Below, one piece after another: positions 23,831-34,380 of a stretch of 64,000 bases of DNA. Source of the DNA: Agapanthus africanus. Taxonomy: Eukaryota > Streptophyta > Magnoliopsida > Asparagales > Amaryllidaceae. The translations under genes were made by a program, and so were the position numbers. Positions within the stretch are counted from its first letter, which is position 1. Each line of letters opens with the position of its first letter. The notes below the pieces were generated by a model. It worked only from the letters and a program-made list of their open reading frames with translations. It did no database searches and was not told the DNA's origin. The stretch lies in NCBI GenBank assembly GCA_030015575.1, contig JASDDO010000018.1:379311908-379375907 (forward strand), written 5' to 3'.

Positions 23831-25275
23831 GTGTTTGCTCTGGATGCTTCACACGGGTTCACTGCCGTGCTTGGCGAGGACCAGGATCCGCTCTGGACGT
23901 TTCCCACGGGGTCAAAGAGTGACGTTATCCACGTTCTACGTGACCAGGAATTTTGCTCTAGATGCTTCACACAGGTTCACTGCCGTGCTCGGCGAGGACG
24001 AGGCTTCGCTCTGGATGCTTCACACGGGTTCACTGCCGTGCTCTGCGAGGACCAGGATCCGCTCTGTACGTTTCCCACGGGGTCAAAGAGTGGCGTTATC
24101 CGCGTTCCACGTAACCAGGAATTTTGCTCTAGATGCTTCACACGGGTTCACTGCCGTGCTCGGCGAGGACTAGGCTTCGCTCTGGATGCTTCACACGGGT
24201 TCACTGCCGTGCTCTACGAGGACCAGGATCCTCTCTGGACGTTTCCCACGGGGTCAAAGAGTGACGTTATCCGCGTTCCACATGACCAGGAATTTTGCTC
24301 TAGATGCTTCACACAGGTTCACTGCCGTGCTCGGCGAGGACTAGGCTCTGCTCTGGATGCTTCACACAGGTTCACTGCTGTGCTCTGCGAGGATCAGGAT
24401 CCGCTCTGGACGTTTCCCACGGGGTCAAAGAGTGGCGTTATCCGCGTTCCATGTGACCAGGAATTTTGCACTAGATGCTTCACATGGGTTCACTGCCGTG
24501 TTCGGTGAGGACTAGGCTCCGCTCTGGATGCTTCACACGGGTTCACTGCCGTGCTCTGCGAGGACCAGGATCCGCTCTGGACGTTTCCCACGGGGTCAAA
24601 GAGTGACGTTATCCGCGTTCCACGTAACCAGGAATTTTGCTCTAGATGCTTCACATGGGTTCACTGCCGTGCTCGGCGAGGACTAGGCTCCGCTCTAGAT
24701 GCTTTACACGGGTTCACTGCCGTGCTCTGCGAGGCCAGGATCCACTCTGGACGTTTCCCACGGGGTCAAAGAGTGACGTTATCCGCGTTCTACGTAACCA
24801 GGAATTTTGCTCTAGATGCTTCACACGGGTTCACTGCCGTGCTCGGCGAGGACTAGGCTCCGCTCTGGATGCTTCACACGGGTTCACTGCCGTGCTCTGC
24901 GAGGACCAGGATCCGCTCTGGACGTTTCCCACGGGGTCAAAGAGTGATGTTATCTGCGTTCCACGTGACTAGGAATTTTACTCTAGATGCTTCACACGGG
25001 TTCACTGCCGTGCTCGGCGAGGACTAGGCTCCGCTCTGGATGCTTCACACGGGTTCACTGCCGTGCTCTGCGAGGACCAGGATCCGCTCTGGACATTTTC
25101 CACGGGGACAAAGAGTGACGTTATCCGCGTTCCACGTGACCAGGAATTTTGCTTTAGATGCTTCACACGGGTTCACTGCCGTGCTCAGCGAGGACTAGGC
25201 TCCGCTCTGGACGTTTTCCATGGGGTCAAAGAGTGACGTTGTCCGCGTTCCACATGACCAGGAATTTTGTTGATT
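23828..25275. repeat. 171 bp tandem array, about 8 copies
   Basis: The landmark ACGTTTCCCACGGGGTCAAA recurs at about 23898, 24068, 24239, 24410, 24581, 24751, 24922 and 25093, a spacing of 170-171 bases. The last unit is shortened (25211). Each unit holds two 52-base sub-copies of GATGCTTCACACGGGTTCAC plus GCGAGGAC, then a spacer with CGTTCCACGTGACCAGG. Since 171 is divisible by three, several plus-strand frames stay open; none resembles a protein. GC-rich compared with the flanks. Confidence 0.95.
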
Positions 25276-25614
25276 ATATCCGCATTTCACGGAGTGGGGT
25301 TTTGACACTTGATGATCTGTATATCGCCGAGCCATGGAACTGGGAGTTGCCGCTGTTCCGCTTCGCTTGAAGTTGTGTCCGTTGTTACGAGACGAGTGTT
25401 GAGACGATCTCCAGGTCACTTACGGCCCGTCAAGATTTGGCTTCTTCTTCTGATGAAACCTGGGGAGGAGGAGGAGTATAATCCCTTCTTTGCTTACGTC
25501 CCTGGATTGTATACAGGGGTTGATGTAACCTCACCTGTAGGGCGTAAATTTCATTTTTATTTTATTTCTTTTTCCGCGATGCTCTATCATTTCAGCTTTT
25601 ATATCGCGAAGGTC
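25276..25614. other. Spacer in the Tat-like element
   Basis: Single-copy sequence between the 171 bp array and the next repeat block. I see no gene, motif or clear repeat in it. Confidence 0.5.
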
Positions 25615-25905
25615 GTGATTGCCCCATCATTTCGGCTATTTTTCGCGGTGCCCAATCATTTCGGCTATTTATTTTATTTTCTACTCGCTGCTCTTTATTG
25701 CGAGTTGCCCAATCATTTCATCTATTTTTCATGGTGCCCAATCATTTCGGCTATTTATTTTATTTTCTACTCGTTGCTTTTTATTGCGAGTTGCCCAATC
25801 ATTTCGGCTATTTTTCATGCATACATTTTTACTTGCTGTTTTTTATTGCAAGTTGCCCCATCATTTCGGCTATTTCGTATGCATGTGTGGCTTGCTGGCT
25901 TTTCG
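25615..25905. repeat. About 85 bp composite repeat around ATCATTTCGGCTATTT
   Basis: The 16-base core occurs six times (about 25627, 25655, 25711, 25739, 25797 and 25859; one copy reads ATCATTTCATCTATTT). It alternates short and long spacing, about 28 and 57 bases, with TTTTATTTTCTACTCG and TTTATTGCGAGTTGCCC in the long spacers. Confidence 0.85.
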
Positions 25906-26029
25906 CTACAAGCTTGGAATTAGACACCGATTTCGGCATCAGCACCACTACAACTGGGATATTGCCAGGAGCGAATCATCATTTGCCTCTGTCTATGTTG
26001 AACAAAGGTGGCTTAGCGAATAGGGTTAA

Positions 26030-26640
26030 GGTCCTGTCGGCCAAGGTTTTTGACTTCATGAGCCGTAAGGGTCTCACAAAGCTATTTCTCCCTACAAGTC
26101 GTGAGGATCTTGTAGGTGTGTTTTCTTCCTAAGAATCGTGAGGATTCTTAAGTGTATGTTCCTCTGTAAGTCATAAGGATCCTACAAGAGGGTTTTCTCC
26201 TTGTAAGTCGAGAGGACATACAAGGGTTGTTCATCATGCGAACATATCCCTAATCAGAGGTGGGAGTTCGTTAGGGAAATGTTTATTCGCGCCCGTGGAT
26301 TGTATACAAGGGTCAGTATTGAACCACTTGTAGGGCAGTATCGAAAGTTGTGGGGGTTTCTTAAGAACAGGTTCAGGTCTCTGTAGCCTAAGACTTTCAA
26401 ATCTTATGAGCCATGAGGGTCTCATAAGAGGATTCTCCTTACGAGTCGTGAGGATCTCGCAAGAGTAATTTCTCTTTAGGAATCGTGGGGATTCCTAAGT
26501 GTGTTGTTCCCTTGTGAGTCGTAAGGATCTCACGCGGGTGGTTTCTCCTTACAAGGTCGTGAGGACCCTGCAAGTGTCCTTTAACGAGGTTGCGCCCTTT
26601 CGGGTTTTCACAAACACTCACCGGTAGCCCTGCTGTTTTT
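26030..26640. repeat. About 50 bp hairpin repeats, second block
   Basis: About nine diverged units built on (T)AAGTCGTGAGGATC with flanking arms complementary to each other, for example CCTAAGAATC-GTGAG-GATTCTTAAG and CCTTGTAAGTC with GACATACAAGG. The middle of the block (26230-26390) also has a GGATTGTATACAAGGG palindrome. Confidence 0.8.
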
Positions 26641-26749
26641 ACTCATGGAGCCCTTTCGGGTTTTCATCTATGCCCACTTTGCTTATGAACATACCATCTT
26701 TATTTTATTTATTTTTATTCTATTTTTTTCGGCTTTGAGATGCTGCAAT

Positions 26750-27023
26750 CCACCGTAGTTTATCGACATCTCGGTCAACAGCCAGTTTTAGGACATAGTG
26801 GTCCGTCGTTAGTTTAAGGACGTTTCGGTCCATCGTTAGTTTAAGGACGTTTCGGTCCGCTGTTAGTTTAAGGACGTTTCGGTCCATCGTTAGTTTAAGA
26901 ACATTTCGGTCCGTTGTGAGTTTAAGGACGTTTCGGTCCGCCGTTAGTTTAAGGACGTTTCGGTCCGTTTTCCAGTTTTAGGACGTAGTGGTCCGCCATT
27001 AGTTTAAGGACGTTTCGGTCAGT
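26750..27023. repeat. 27 bp tandem array overlapping the end of gag
   Basis: About nine units of GTTAGTTTAAGGACGTTTCGGTCC plus three bases, clearly related to the 24 bp hairpin unit (GGAC...GTCC). The gag stop codon (27001-26999, minus strand) lies inside the first unit. Confidence 0.92.
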
Positions 27024-27029
27024 GGGGCT

Positions 27030-27440
27030 TTCTCTATGAATGAGAATGATGCCCCCGGCATATCCATCTTTTTCGGAGCATGTGGTTGTGGCAGGCCCAC
27101 CTTCCAGTTTTCGGACAGCGCGAGTTTGCCTTGTTGGTACTGGTCTTCAACCCAGTTTTTGAAGATGAAGCAATCTTTGAGCGGATGACTTACTGCTCGA
27201 TGGTAGGGGCAGTAATTAGGATCGTTGACATCTCCCGGCTGTAGCGGACGTTTTGGATTCGGTAGATTGACGAATCCGTTGCGCACTGTCAGTTCAAACA
27301 GTTTCCTCGTTTTATCTTGGGGAAACGAGTAAGGACATCCCAGTCTTTCCTCGAGTGATGGGCGTAGGCGCATGTTGTTTTGGCGAATAATCGATTTTGA
27401 GTTGCTCGTCTGTTGTTGAATGTTGGCGACGAAGGTCATT
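27030..27440 (-). repeat. Gag C-terminal module, downstream copy
   Basis: Encodes GKMTFVANIQQQ, PYSFPQDKTRKLFEL, NLPNPKRP, NYCPYHRAVSH and GKLALSENWKV, ending PGASFSFIEKAP. The same order of motifs is at 28510-28900, so the module was duplicated about 1.45 kb apart. This copy is unbroken and includes the full C-x2-H-x4-H-x4-C knuckle. Confidence 0.82.
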
Positions 27441-28509
27441 TTTCCTTTTCCTTTATCCTTTTTATTCGCTCCGTCGTTTGCGGGTCCGAGATTCTTTTCG
27501 GGTAGTATGCCCTTGCACGGATGAATGTTCTCATGATTCTTCAATTCTTCAGAGATGGATTCCTTGAAGAGAGGGTTGAAGGCTGTTTCTTCATCAGGGT
27601 CATTCCTGTGGCAATTGCCAGCGACTCTTTTATGCTAATCTGCCGTATTTTTCCGCCGTCTACGAGCTTCCCGCTTTGTTCTGTTGACGTAATGTTTGTG
27701 AGTGACATACCCTTGCCATCAACACTTAAAGGAGTCGCAGTCTTCAGTAGCGTGTGCGATCTTCTGATGATATAGGCAATAATCAGGATACATCTCTATT
27801 CCACCGAGAGTGTTTTCTTCCGAGGGTGGTAGCTTCATTCCCATTGATATGGCTTTAGCAAACCTTTTCCTCGTCTTGAATTTGTTTTCATCGGCAGCGG
27901 ATGTCTTTTGATTTGATGGGAATATCTCGACTCTTTCGTCCAGTCGGCAGTGTTTGGCTCCTTCCAGTATGGCCATCTCACGCTCTTGATTGACTTTAAC
28001 TTTCAGACGAATCTCATTCAGGAAGGCATCGATCATCTCATCTGACGGTCGCAGAATTTCTGGTTCAGGGTCCGTCCCCAGCTTATCAGCGCAAGGAATT
28101 TCCTCATCGTTTGTAAACGAATGGGAAATCATATGACAGCTCGCCACGTATTCTTCAGATTCATCCGACGAGCTGTCTCCCTCATCTTTCTCTTGAAAGA
28201 CGTAGTTGAGGAACTATTGGAGTGTAATGGGAGTCCGTGCTTTCTGGTTGTATTCCTCCAGCGTGTCAATTTGTTTTTGTAAGTCCGTGCGCTTGTCGCC
28301 AGGCTTCACGGGCTTCTTGGATTTCTTCTTCTTCTTCTTTGAAGATTTTGAAGGCTGGTTGTGAGTGCTTGGGCCACCACCATTGATCTTTGGAGTTGGA
28401 CGCGGTTTTAATATCCCTTCAATGATCTGAGGTTCCCACGGGTTCTTCCATTTGATCGCTGGGCATGTTTGACGATCGTTCAGCATTCTTTTGGTTTTTG
28501 CCGAAAGCA

Positions 28510-28900
28510 CGGCTTCCTATGGAGCTTCTTCAATGAAAGAACAAGTTGCCCCCGGTGTGTCCGTCTTCTTAGCGGTGTGAGGTTGTGGTGGGTTCACCTT
28601 CCACTTCTCGGATAGTGCAAACTTGCCTGTTTGATGGTAAGGGCAGTAGTTGGGGTTATTCACCTCACTGGGTTACGGCGGTCGCCTTGGGTTTGGCAAG
28701 TTGATAAGCCTGTTGCGTATTGCCAGTTCGAATAGCCTCTTCGTCTTATCCCTCGGGAATGAGTAGGGGCGCTTCATTTTCTCATTGTAATACCGCCGTC
28801 TTTCTTCCAGCTGATCCGCCAGCTTTGGGGCACTGGGTTGCTGCTGAGCGTTCGCAATGAAGGTTGCCTTCCTTTTACCCTTGTCATTCCGAGGTTCTGG
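28510..28900 (-). repeat. Gag C-terminal module, upstream copy
   Basis: Encodes GKRKATFIANAQQQ, PYSFPRDKTKRLFEL and NLPNPRRP, then NNPNYCPYH with part of the knuckle deleted, and TPGATCSFIEEAP. A stop follows NPRRPP near 28675. Diverged from the downstream copy. Confidence 0.82.
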
Positions 28901-31121
28901 CTTCGGGGGAGACGGTCTGTGACCCATCTGGTCCATCTGGGCCAACTTGTCAATCAAAGCCTGGAATGTGGTTGGCTTAAAATACATCATGAACTGTGAG
29001 ATAGTTGAATGAGGATCTAGGGTACCCACGAACATGCCCACCGCGGGCGCCTCCTAAATGCGTGTTTGCATTTCGACCACAAGTTTCGTCAGCGTATAGC
29101 ATACTGGACCCATGTCTCACCTGGTTTCACCGTGGCATTAATTAATGCCGTTATTGGAGTGCGTTCGCTGGCACTTGCGAAATGTTGGGTGAATAGCAAC
29201 TCCATTTCAGCGAACGTCTTGATGGAATCGTTTGGGAGCTCAGAATACCATTCGAACGCTGTTTCTGACAAGCTGCCGACGAATTGGCGAAGCAAGAGCT
29301 TATCGTCGCCACCAGTGTTGCCACAAAGCGCCCTGAACTGGGCCACATATTGATGGGGATTGCCTGTCCCCTTATAGACATGGAATTTCGGTATTGTGTA
29401 GCCCGGCGGGTATTTGATCTAGTCATACCAGCTCGGATATGGTCGCCCCGTCCTGACGACTTGACCGGCTGCTTCAGTCGCCTGGTGAACACGTATCTGT
29501 TGGGCTATGTATTCGTCCAGGTCAGCCTTGGAGATTGTTTCCTCCTTGGCTGTTGACTGAACCGGTAGAGGATTTGACGTTTCTCCCCTGTCGTCTTCAA
29601 GGACGATTGGAGGATCTTCAGCAGGAGAATCTTGTTGGATCATCATTCCCACCATGTCCTGGAACAGGAGGGCCATTCGTTGTATATTGGCTGCTTGTTC
29701 GTCAGCCTCTTTATCTTTCTTCTCCAATATCCTACGAAGGAATTTAGCGTCAGTTTCTTGCTCCTGACGTTGATCAGATGACGCTTTGGGGCTTTCTTTC
29801 GGCCCAGTGAGTGCGGCCATCGCGTTCATCATTTCCTGGAGCTTCTGCTGTTGCTCCTGAGCTTTGGTCACTGACCGTGTAAGCGGCCTATGACCCGTGG
29901 ATGCACGGCTGTCCTCTTTTCCCAGCGCCATGTATACCGTATGCACTATCGTGCCCCCAGACTTAGGGCGTTTAGGCTTATTGTCCTTGACATTTGCTGC
30001 AGGAGTGGGGACTCTATCCGGCCTTCTTCTCTTTTGTGTAGTCGACGTGGAGGGAGCCGTTGCAGTGGGCACCCGAGCGGTTGTCGTCCTTTGTTGTTTG
30101 ACGTGACGGTTTTTTTCTTCCTGCACTTTCGTCCTTTTCTGCCGGCGAGAGTGATCTTGAATGATTACCGAGTCCTGAACCTGTCGCCAGATCTTATAAA
30201 TTTTGGAGGACAGCCGTTGAGGGGGCTGCTCCGGCTTTGTTTCTATAACATTCTCCGCAGGTGGAGGGGATCTTTTGAGAACCGCAGTTGGCGAATTTCT
30301 GCGTACCCTATTCAGCAGTTCGAAGCTGTTCCCGGTTGGAACAGCAGCCTCAATTTCCACCGTTGGAGCTGGTGGAGTTAGTCCGGAGGGGGAGTTGCCC
30401 CCAGTCTTCCTTATCCGGCGCCAATAGCGACGTCGGGCATGGAGGGTTGTCGGGATTGATTCAGCGACGGCTTCGTCTTGCCCCCTGTTCTGGGAAGGGG
30501 CTGCTGCTGGTGTCAGCCTTTCGAAGACTGACGTTCGTTGAGAAGCTACAGATCTCTGAGCGAGAGCGGGAACGGGGGTAGTCAATCTCGCGAAGACCGA
30601 CCCTCTGGGAGGAGAACCCGCCTTGACGACTCTGGGAGCAGCTGTCCTCTTTGGGATGGCCTTCTCAGGTATCACGAGCTTCTTGGCGGGCCCTTCAGAG
30701 TTCAGGCTCAGTCTGGTGAAGACCGAGGAGTCGGACGACCCATTGAGAGGGGCCGTGGGAGTAGCAAGTCGATCAAAGAATGACTTCTTTGAAGCTTCCG
30801 GTACGGGCATTGGTATGTTAACGTTCACCTGCGGGAGCATGGTCCCAAAGAATAGACCGGTTGTAGCTTGAGTCACTTGCTCCACAGGCATAGTGAATAG
30901 GGAAGCAGCCTGCGGTCCATATGCTATACCTCCTGGTGAGGCGGAGCGTCGGTTGCACTTGCAGCAGGAGCAGTTTGAGCCATTGAACGCCATTGCTGTT
31001 TGATTTTTGTGCCAAGCAAGAGACCAAATCTTAGTAACTTGAAACCCGAGGGCAACCATTAGCGAACCGTGATTGGTTCGCGAATCACGACACACGAAGT
31101 GTGGAGTGAAAAGAGGAAAAG

Positions 31122-31139
31122 GTCCCACCGGGCGTGCCA
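31122..31139 (-). other. Primer binding site of the Tat-like element
   Basis: TGGCACGCCCGGTGGGAC on the minus strand, five bases from the LTR end. Its complement ends in GCCA, as a tRNA acceptor end does. I have not assigned the tRNA species; it is not initiator Met. Confidence 0.7.
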
Positions 31140-31697
31140 GAATCTGTTCCCCTCCGAATGACGGCGACAGGGACGTCGTGCCTAAAATTCGGGGCAGATG
31201 CTAATTGGTGCTATTCGTCTACCTCTCCGAAGATGCCAAGTTGATTTATGGCACCATGTATCGAAGGTTTAGACGGATGCGTCCGATATAGCAGACTTCG
31301 TCAGATTCCCCCTCGCTTGAGGGGTTTTTGATTGTGGGGATGCTCTTCCCTGCAGGCGCAAGCCCCTGCAGTTAATTACGCTACCGCATTGCAGTAGCAA
31401 CTTTCTCCTTCTATAGATGATCACTTCGTGTCGTGTGTGTTCGTTTCGTGTTCGGTTGCTCGTGGATTGTATACGGAGACTGAGTTATGTCGTCGCCCGT
31501 AGGGTGTGGACTAGTCCAAATCCGTATTATCTTAGATTTGGGTTTGGGGGTTGTGTTTAAGGATACGTCAGCCTCATTTGAGACTAAGATCGACTTAAAC
31601 GTTTGTTAAGGATACGTTAGTCTAGTTTTAGACTAAGATCAACTTAACAGGATCGTTTAGATCCGACAAGAGAGCGATTAGGGGAGCCCTGTTGTTT

Positions 31698-32057
31698 AGT
31701 TTAGTGACATTGCGGTCAATAGGTAGTTTAAGGACATTGCGGTCCAGTGTTGGTTTTAAGACGTTGCGGTCAAGGTTAAGGACGTTGTAGTCCGTGGATT
31801 TAAGGACTCCACAGTCCGATGTTAGTTTTAAGACATCACGGTCAAGGTTAAGGACGTCATAGTCCGTTGTTAGTTTTAAGACATTCCGGTCAAGGTTAAG
31901 GACCTCATAGTCCGTTGTTAGTTTTAAGACATTCCAGTCAAGGTTAAGGACCTCATAGTCCATGGGTTTAAGGACCCCACAGTCCGACGTTAGTTTTAAG
32001 ACATCACGGTCAAGGTTAAGGACCTCATAGTCCATGAGTTTAAAAACCCCACAGTCC
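31698..32057 (-). repeat. 24 bp hairpin-unit array in the Tat-like 5' LTR
   Basis: Counterpart of 18607-18966 with the same unit order and scattered base differences. Being in both LTRs, it predates this insertion. Confidence 0.88.
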
Positions 32058-32298
32058 GTATCAATGTGTGGTCATCGTGACCCGTCACCTCTTTGAAGAC
32101 GTTGAGGGATTACGACGCCAAGTATCAAAGGAGTGAAGAGATGTACCCTTAAACCGAGGTAGATTAAGTGATCTGTAGTCCAATTTGGAAACTAAGATCA
32201 ATTATTATATTATGAGCCTATTGGCCCAGTTAAGCTTGCATTGAGGACTTATGGCCAGCTTGGGCTAAGTCCAATCATTTTTGGGATATTGGCCCTCT

Positions 32299-32303
32299 GC
32301 TGA
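32299..32303. repeat. Left target-site duplication of copia A
   Basis: GCTGA, repeated exactly at 42473-42477. Confidence 0.92.
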
Positions 32304-34367
32304 TGTTAGTCTATATGCCCTAAAGGCCATTACTGTATCATACTGGATTGTATATTACTTGATGGAAGATTGGAATATTCACCTTATATTGACATTCTTG
32401 CTCAAAATGGTAGTAAGCTACTTGGTTTGTTTCTGCTTTAATGTGTGCATTTGTTTCTTTTAGCATATCGCCTTTACACATTAGTGGAGCCCTTGGGATC
32501 TTTGCTTGATTACCAACGTTGTGATGGCAGTCACACTCGTGGGGGCTGGGTAATCTATAAGCACATCCTTATGCAGGTCCCTAGTCGCAGGACTATCGAA
32601 ACAGGGCATCGATACTCCGGAGTAGACTAGCGTATGCGCTTCTTATCCCAGCTTAGGAGATGGTCTGTCCCACAGCCGTCAGTACATCGTACTTGAGATA
32701 GTATGCGGGTGCTCGTTAGGTTACGAGTACACTGGACAGGACATGTTGGGAACTGTTGGTTGGTATTATACCTATCGTCAGTTAAATTTTCCAGGTGACA
32801 TGAGTACAGCTTAGTCCGTTGACTTGACACTGTCACTTCGCCTCGAGTGTGTTCCCATTGTACTTTGATTACTACCCTACCACGGCTCAAAGGAGTCGTG
32901 CAAACAGGTATTTTTTGGGTGCAGTTCCGAAGCACTTGGAGGCATTGACGGTTAGACATGATTCGTCTCTCCCGGTATTGGAGGTTGATATCGCGCTGTG
33001 TCTAGGAGAGCCATTACACAAAGTCCCTGGCCAGGGCAAGCGAGATAGACTGGTAGGTTTCCAGTGTTATCTCAGGTGTTCTGGGCTACCCTCCGGCTTG
33101 ACTTGTACCGCTAGTAGGGGACTGACGTTTACCGCCCCCTAGACCCGCCATGCGATGTTCTTATACGAACAGACCGGACTGTACGGAGATTGTCACATTC
33201 AGGCTCAGTAGGAGTTCAGATGGGTTTACCTCGTCAGTCTTCTTTTCGGCATCTACTTGGGGACCGTTACGTACAGCTAGTGCCGCTTGCGGTCTGTGGT
33301 TAAACCCGCTGCCGGCGTAGTGTCGAGTCTTTAGAGTCCCACACAGAGGGTTATTCGCCTTTGGGCAAAACAGAGTAGAGGTCGCATGGTTTTGCGACAT
33401 GGTTCGTTCACATCCGCGCACTTGTACACGTTTGGCGTCCGGACAGACATTACTAGCGGGCTCTGGTTTGAGCCAGATCCTATTATATGTTTTGGGGTTT
33501 GTTTTATCTCTTTGTATTCATGTTCCTCGGAACACGAATGCTGGTGTGTATGCACAGTTGATTGAGGCGGAGGAAGAGGTTTTTCATTAGGGTTTTGGAA
33601 CGGGTGCGTATGCACAGTTGACAGTCGTCTTTTTCCAAACCCTAATGAATTTGTGATATATCAATTAATAATATTAATTAAATGAAATTGTGTCATGCTT
33701 GGGTTTGTTGACTTGTTGACCAAGGTTGACTAGTTGACCATGGTTGAAACATTGACTATCATCATTACACATCAAAGATGCTCTTTGATTCTAGCAAAAA
33801 CCATTTAATGTGAAATGATAATAGTCTCATCAAAACTTCCATCAACTTTTTCATTTTGATTAATTTTATTAATTTGATAAATCACTTATATTGTTATGGT
33901 TGTAAAAAACCATCTCATTTCTATCATAACCATTCTCTCTCTTCTCTTCATCTTCCTCCTCCTCTAGTTCAAGGAGAATCATTCTCATGAGTTGAGAAAC
34001 CTCTCCTTGGAGATAAAACACCCAAAGCTACTCTCTACTCATCCTAAGGTTGAAGGTCTAGCAAGCCGGAGACTTTAGTTTTCTCAAAGTTCGAGGAAGA
34101 AGCTCAAGGTAGAGACCCTCAGGTGGATCCATCTTCGACAAGAGAAGGTAACGAGGAAAGCACCATCCGACCACTACAAAGAGTCCAAGAAGAAGGAGTT
34201 CAAGTTTAGGTATAACCCCTAACCGAGTAGATAACTCTCTTGTTAGTTGCTAGTGTGTAGTTTAGCCAAGATCCGTTTTCGTAGTCCATGTTACCTAAAC
34301 CCTAACAAAACGTTTTTCACCATTTCCGCAAGCCCGAAAGAACCGGGAGTGGTAACGTGGACTTACA
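32304..34367 (+). repeat. 5' LTR of copia A
   Basis: Starts TGTTAGTCTATATG and ends GTGGACTTACA. Compared with the 3' LTR, the first 230 bases show about a dozen differences, and the remainder looks more similar. The terminal part (34210-34367) has AGGTATAACCCCTAACC and AAACCCTAACAAAACG. Confidence 0.95.
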
Positions 34368-34368
34368 G

Positions 34369-34380
34369 TGGTATCAGAGC
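34369..34380 (+). other. Primer binding site of copia A
   Basis: TGGTATCAGAGC, one base after the LTR, matching the initiator tRNA-Met 3' end; the same as in copia A' and C. Confidence 0.95.

Larger units (their letters stand above)
26999..30993 (-). pseudogene. Tat/Ogre-type gag, broken, with duplicated C-terminal module
   Basis: The probable start is ATG at 30993 (GCAATGGCG context); an alternative is 31059. The first part is basic and proline-rich with four S(V/F)FxRL motifs at residues of about 71, 90, 132 and 155, then KRRRPDR-type basic stretches and a helical LTRSVTKAQEQQQKLQEMM segment. The capsid-like gag core lies at about 29418-29090 (FVGSLSETAFEWYSELP, FAEMELLFTQHF). Downstream come PYSFPxDKT, NLPNPxRP, a lysine-rich stretch near 28330, and knuckle-like CLYHQKIAHATEDC and CPYHRAVSHPLKDC (C-x2-H-x4-H-x4-C). 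Breaks: TAG at 29421-29419 in the same frame, a frameshift and stops at 29091-29050, and stops near 28680, 28512, 28213 and 27718. The module at 28900-28510 recurs at 27440-27030. No pol follows. The family call rests on the motif order; the start site is uncertain. Confidence 0.85.

Noticed and set aside
22690..25275. Tandem arrays as CRISPR
   Set aside because: Units are contiguous with no unique spacers, and the sequence is plant nuclear.
23828..25275. 171 bp unit as a centromere satellite
   Set aside because: Only eight copies inside a transposon; the length match to known satellites alone proves nothing.
23805..25370. Several plus-strand ORFs of 70-225 codons as genes
   Set aside because: They are different frames of the 171 bp array, mutually overlapping, with no family resemblance.
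25309..26132. Three overlapping plus-strand ORFs with hydrophobic stretches, as a membrane protein
   Set aside because: The apparent hydrophobic repeats come from the ATCATTTCGGCTATTT repeat in all three frames.
29066..30871. Plus-strand ORFs of 70-163 codons opposite gag
   Set aside because: They lie antisense to the readable gag frame and have no recognisable motifs; they look like shadow frames.
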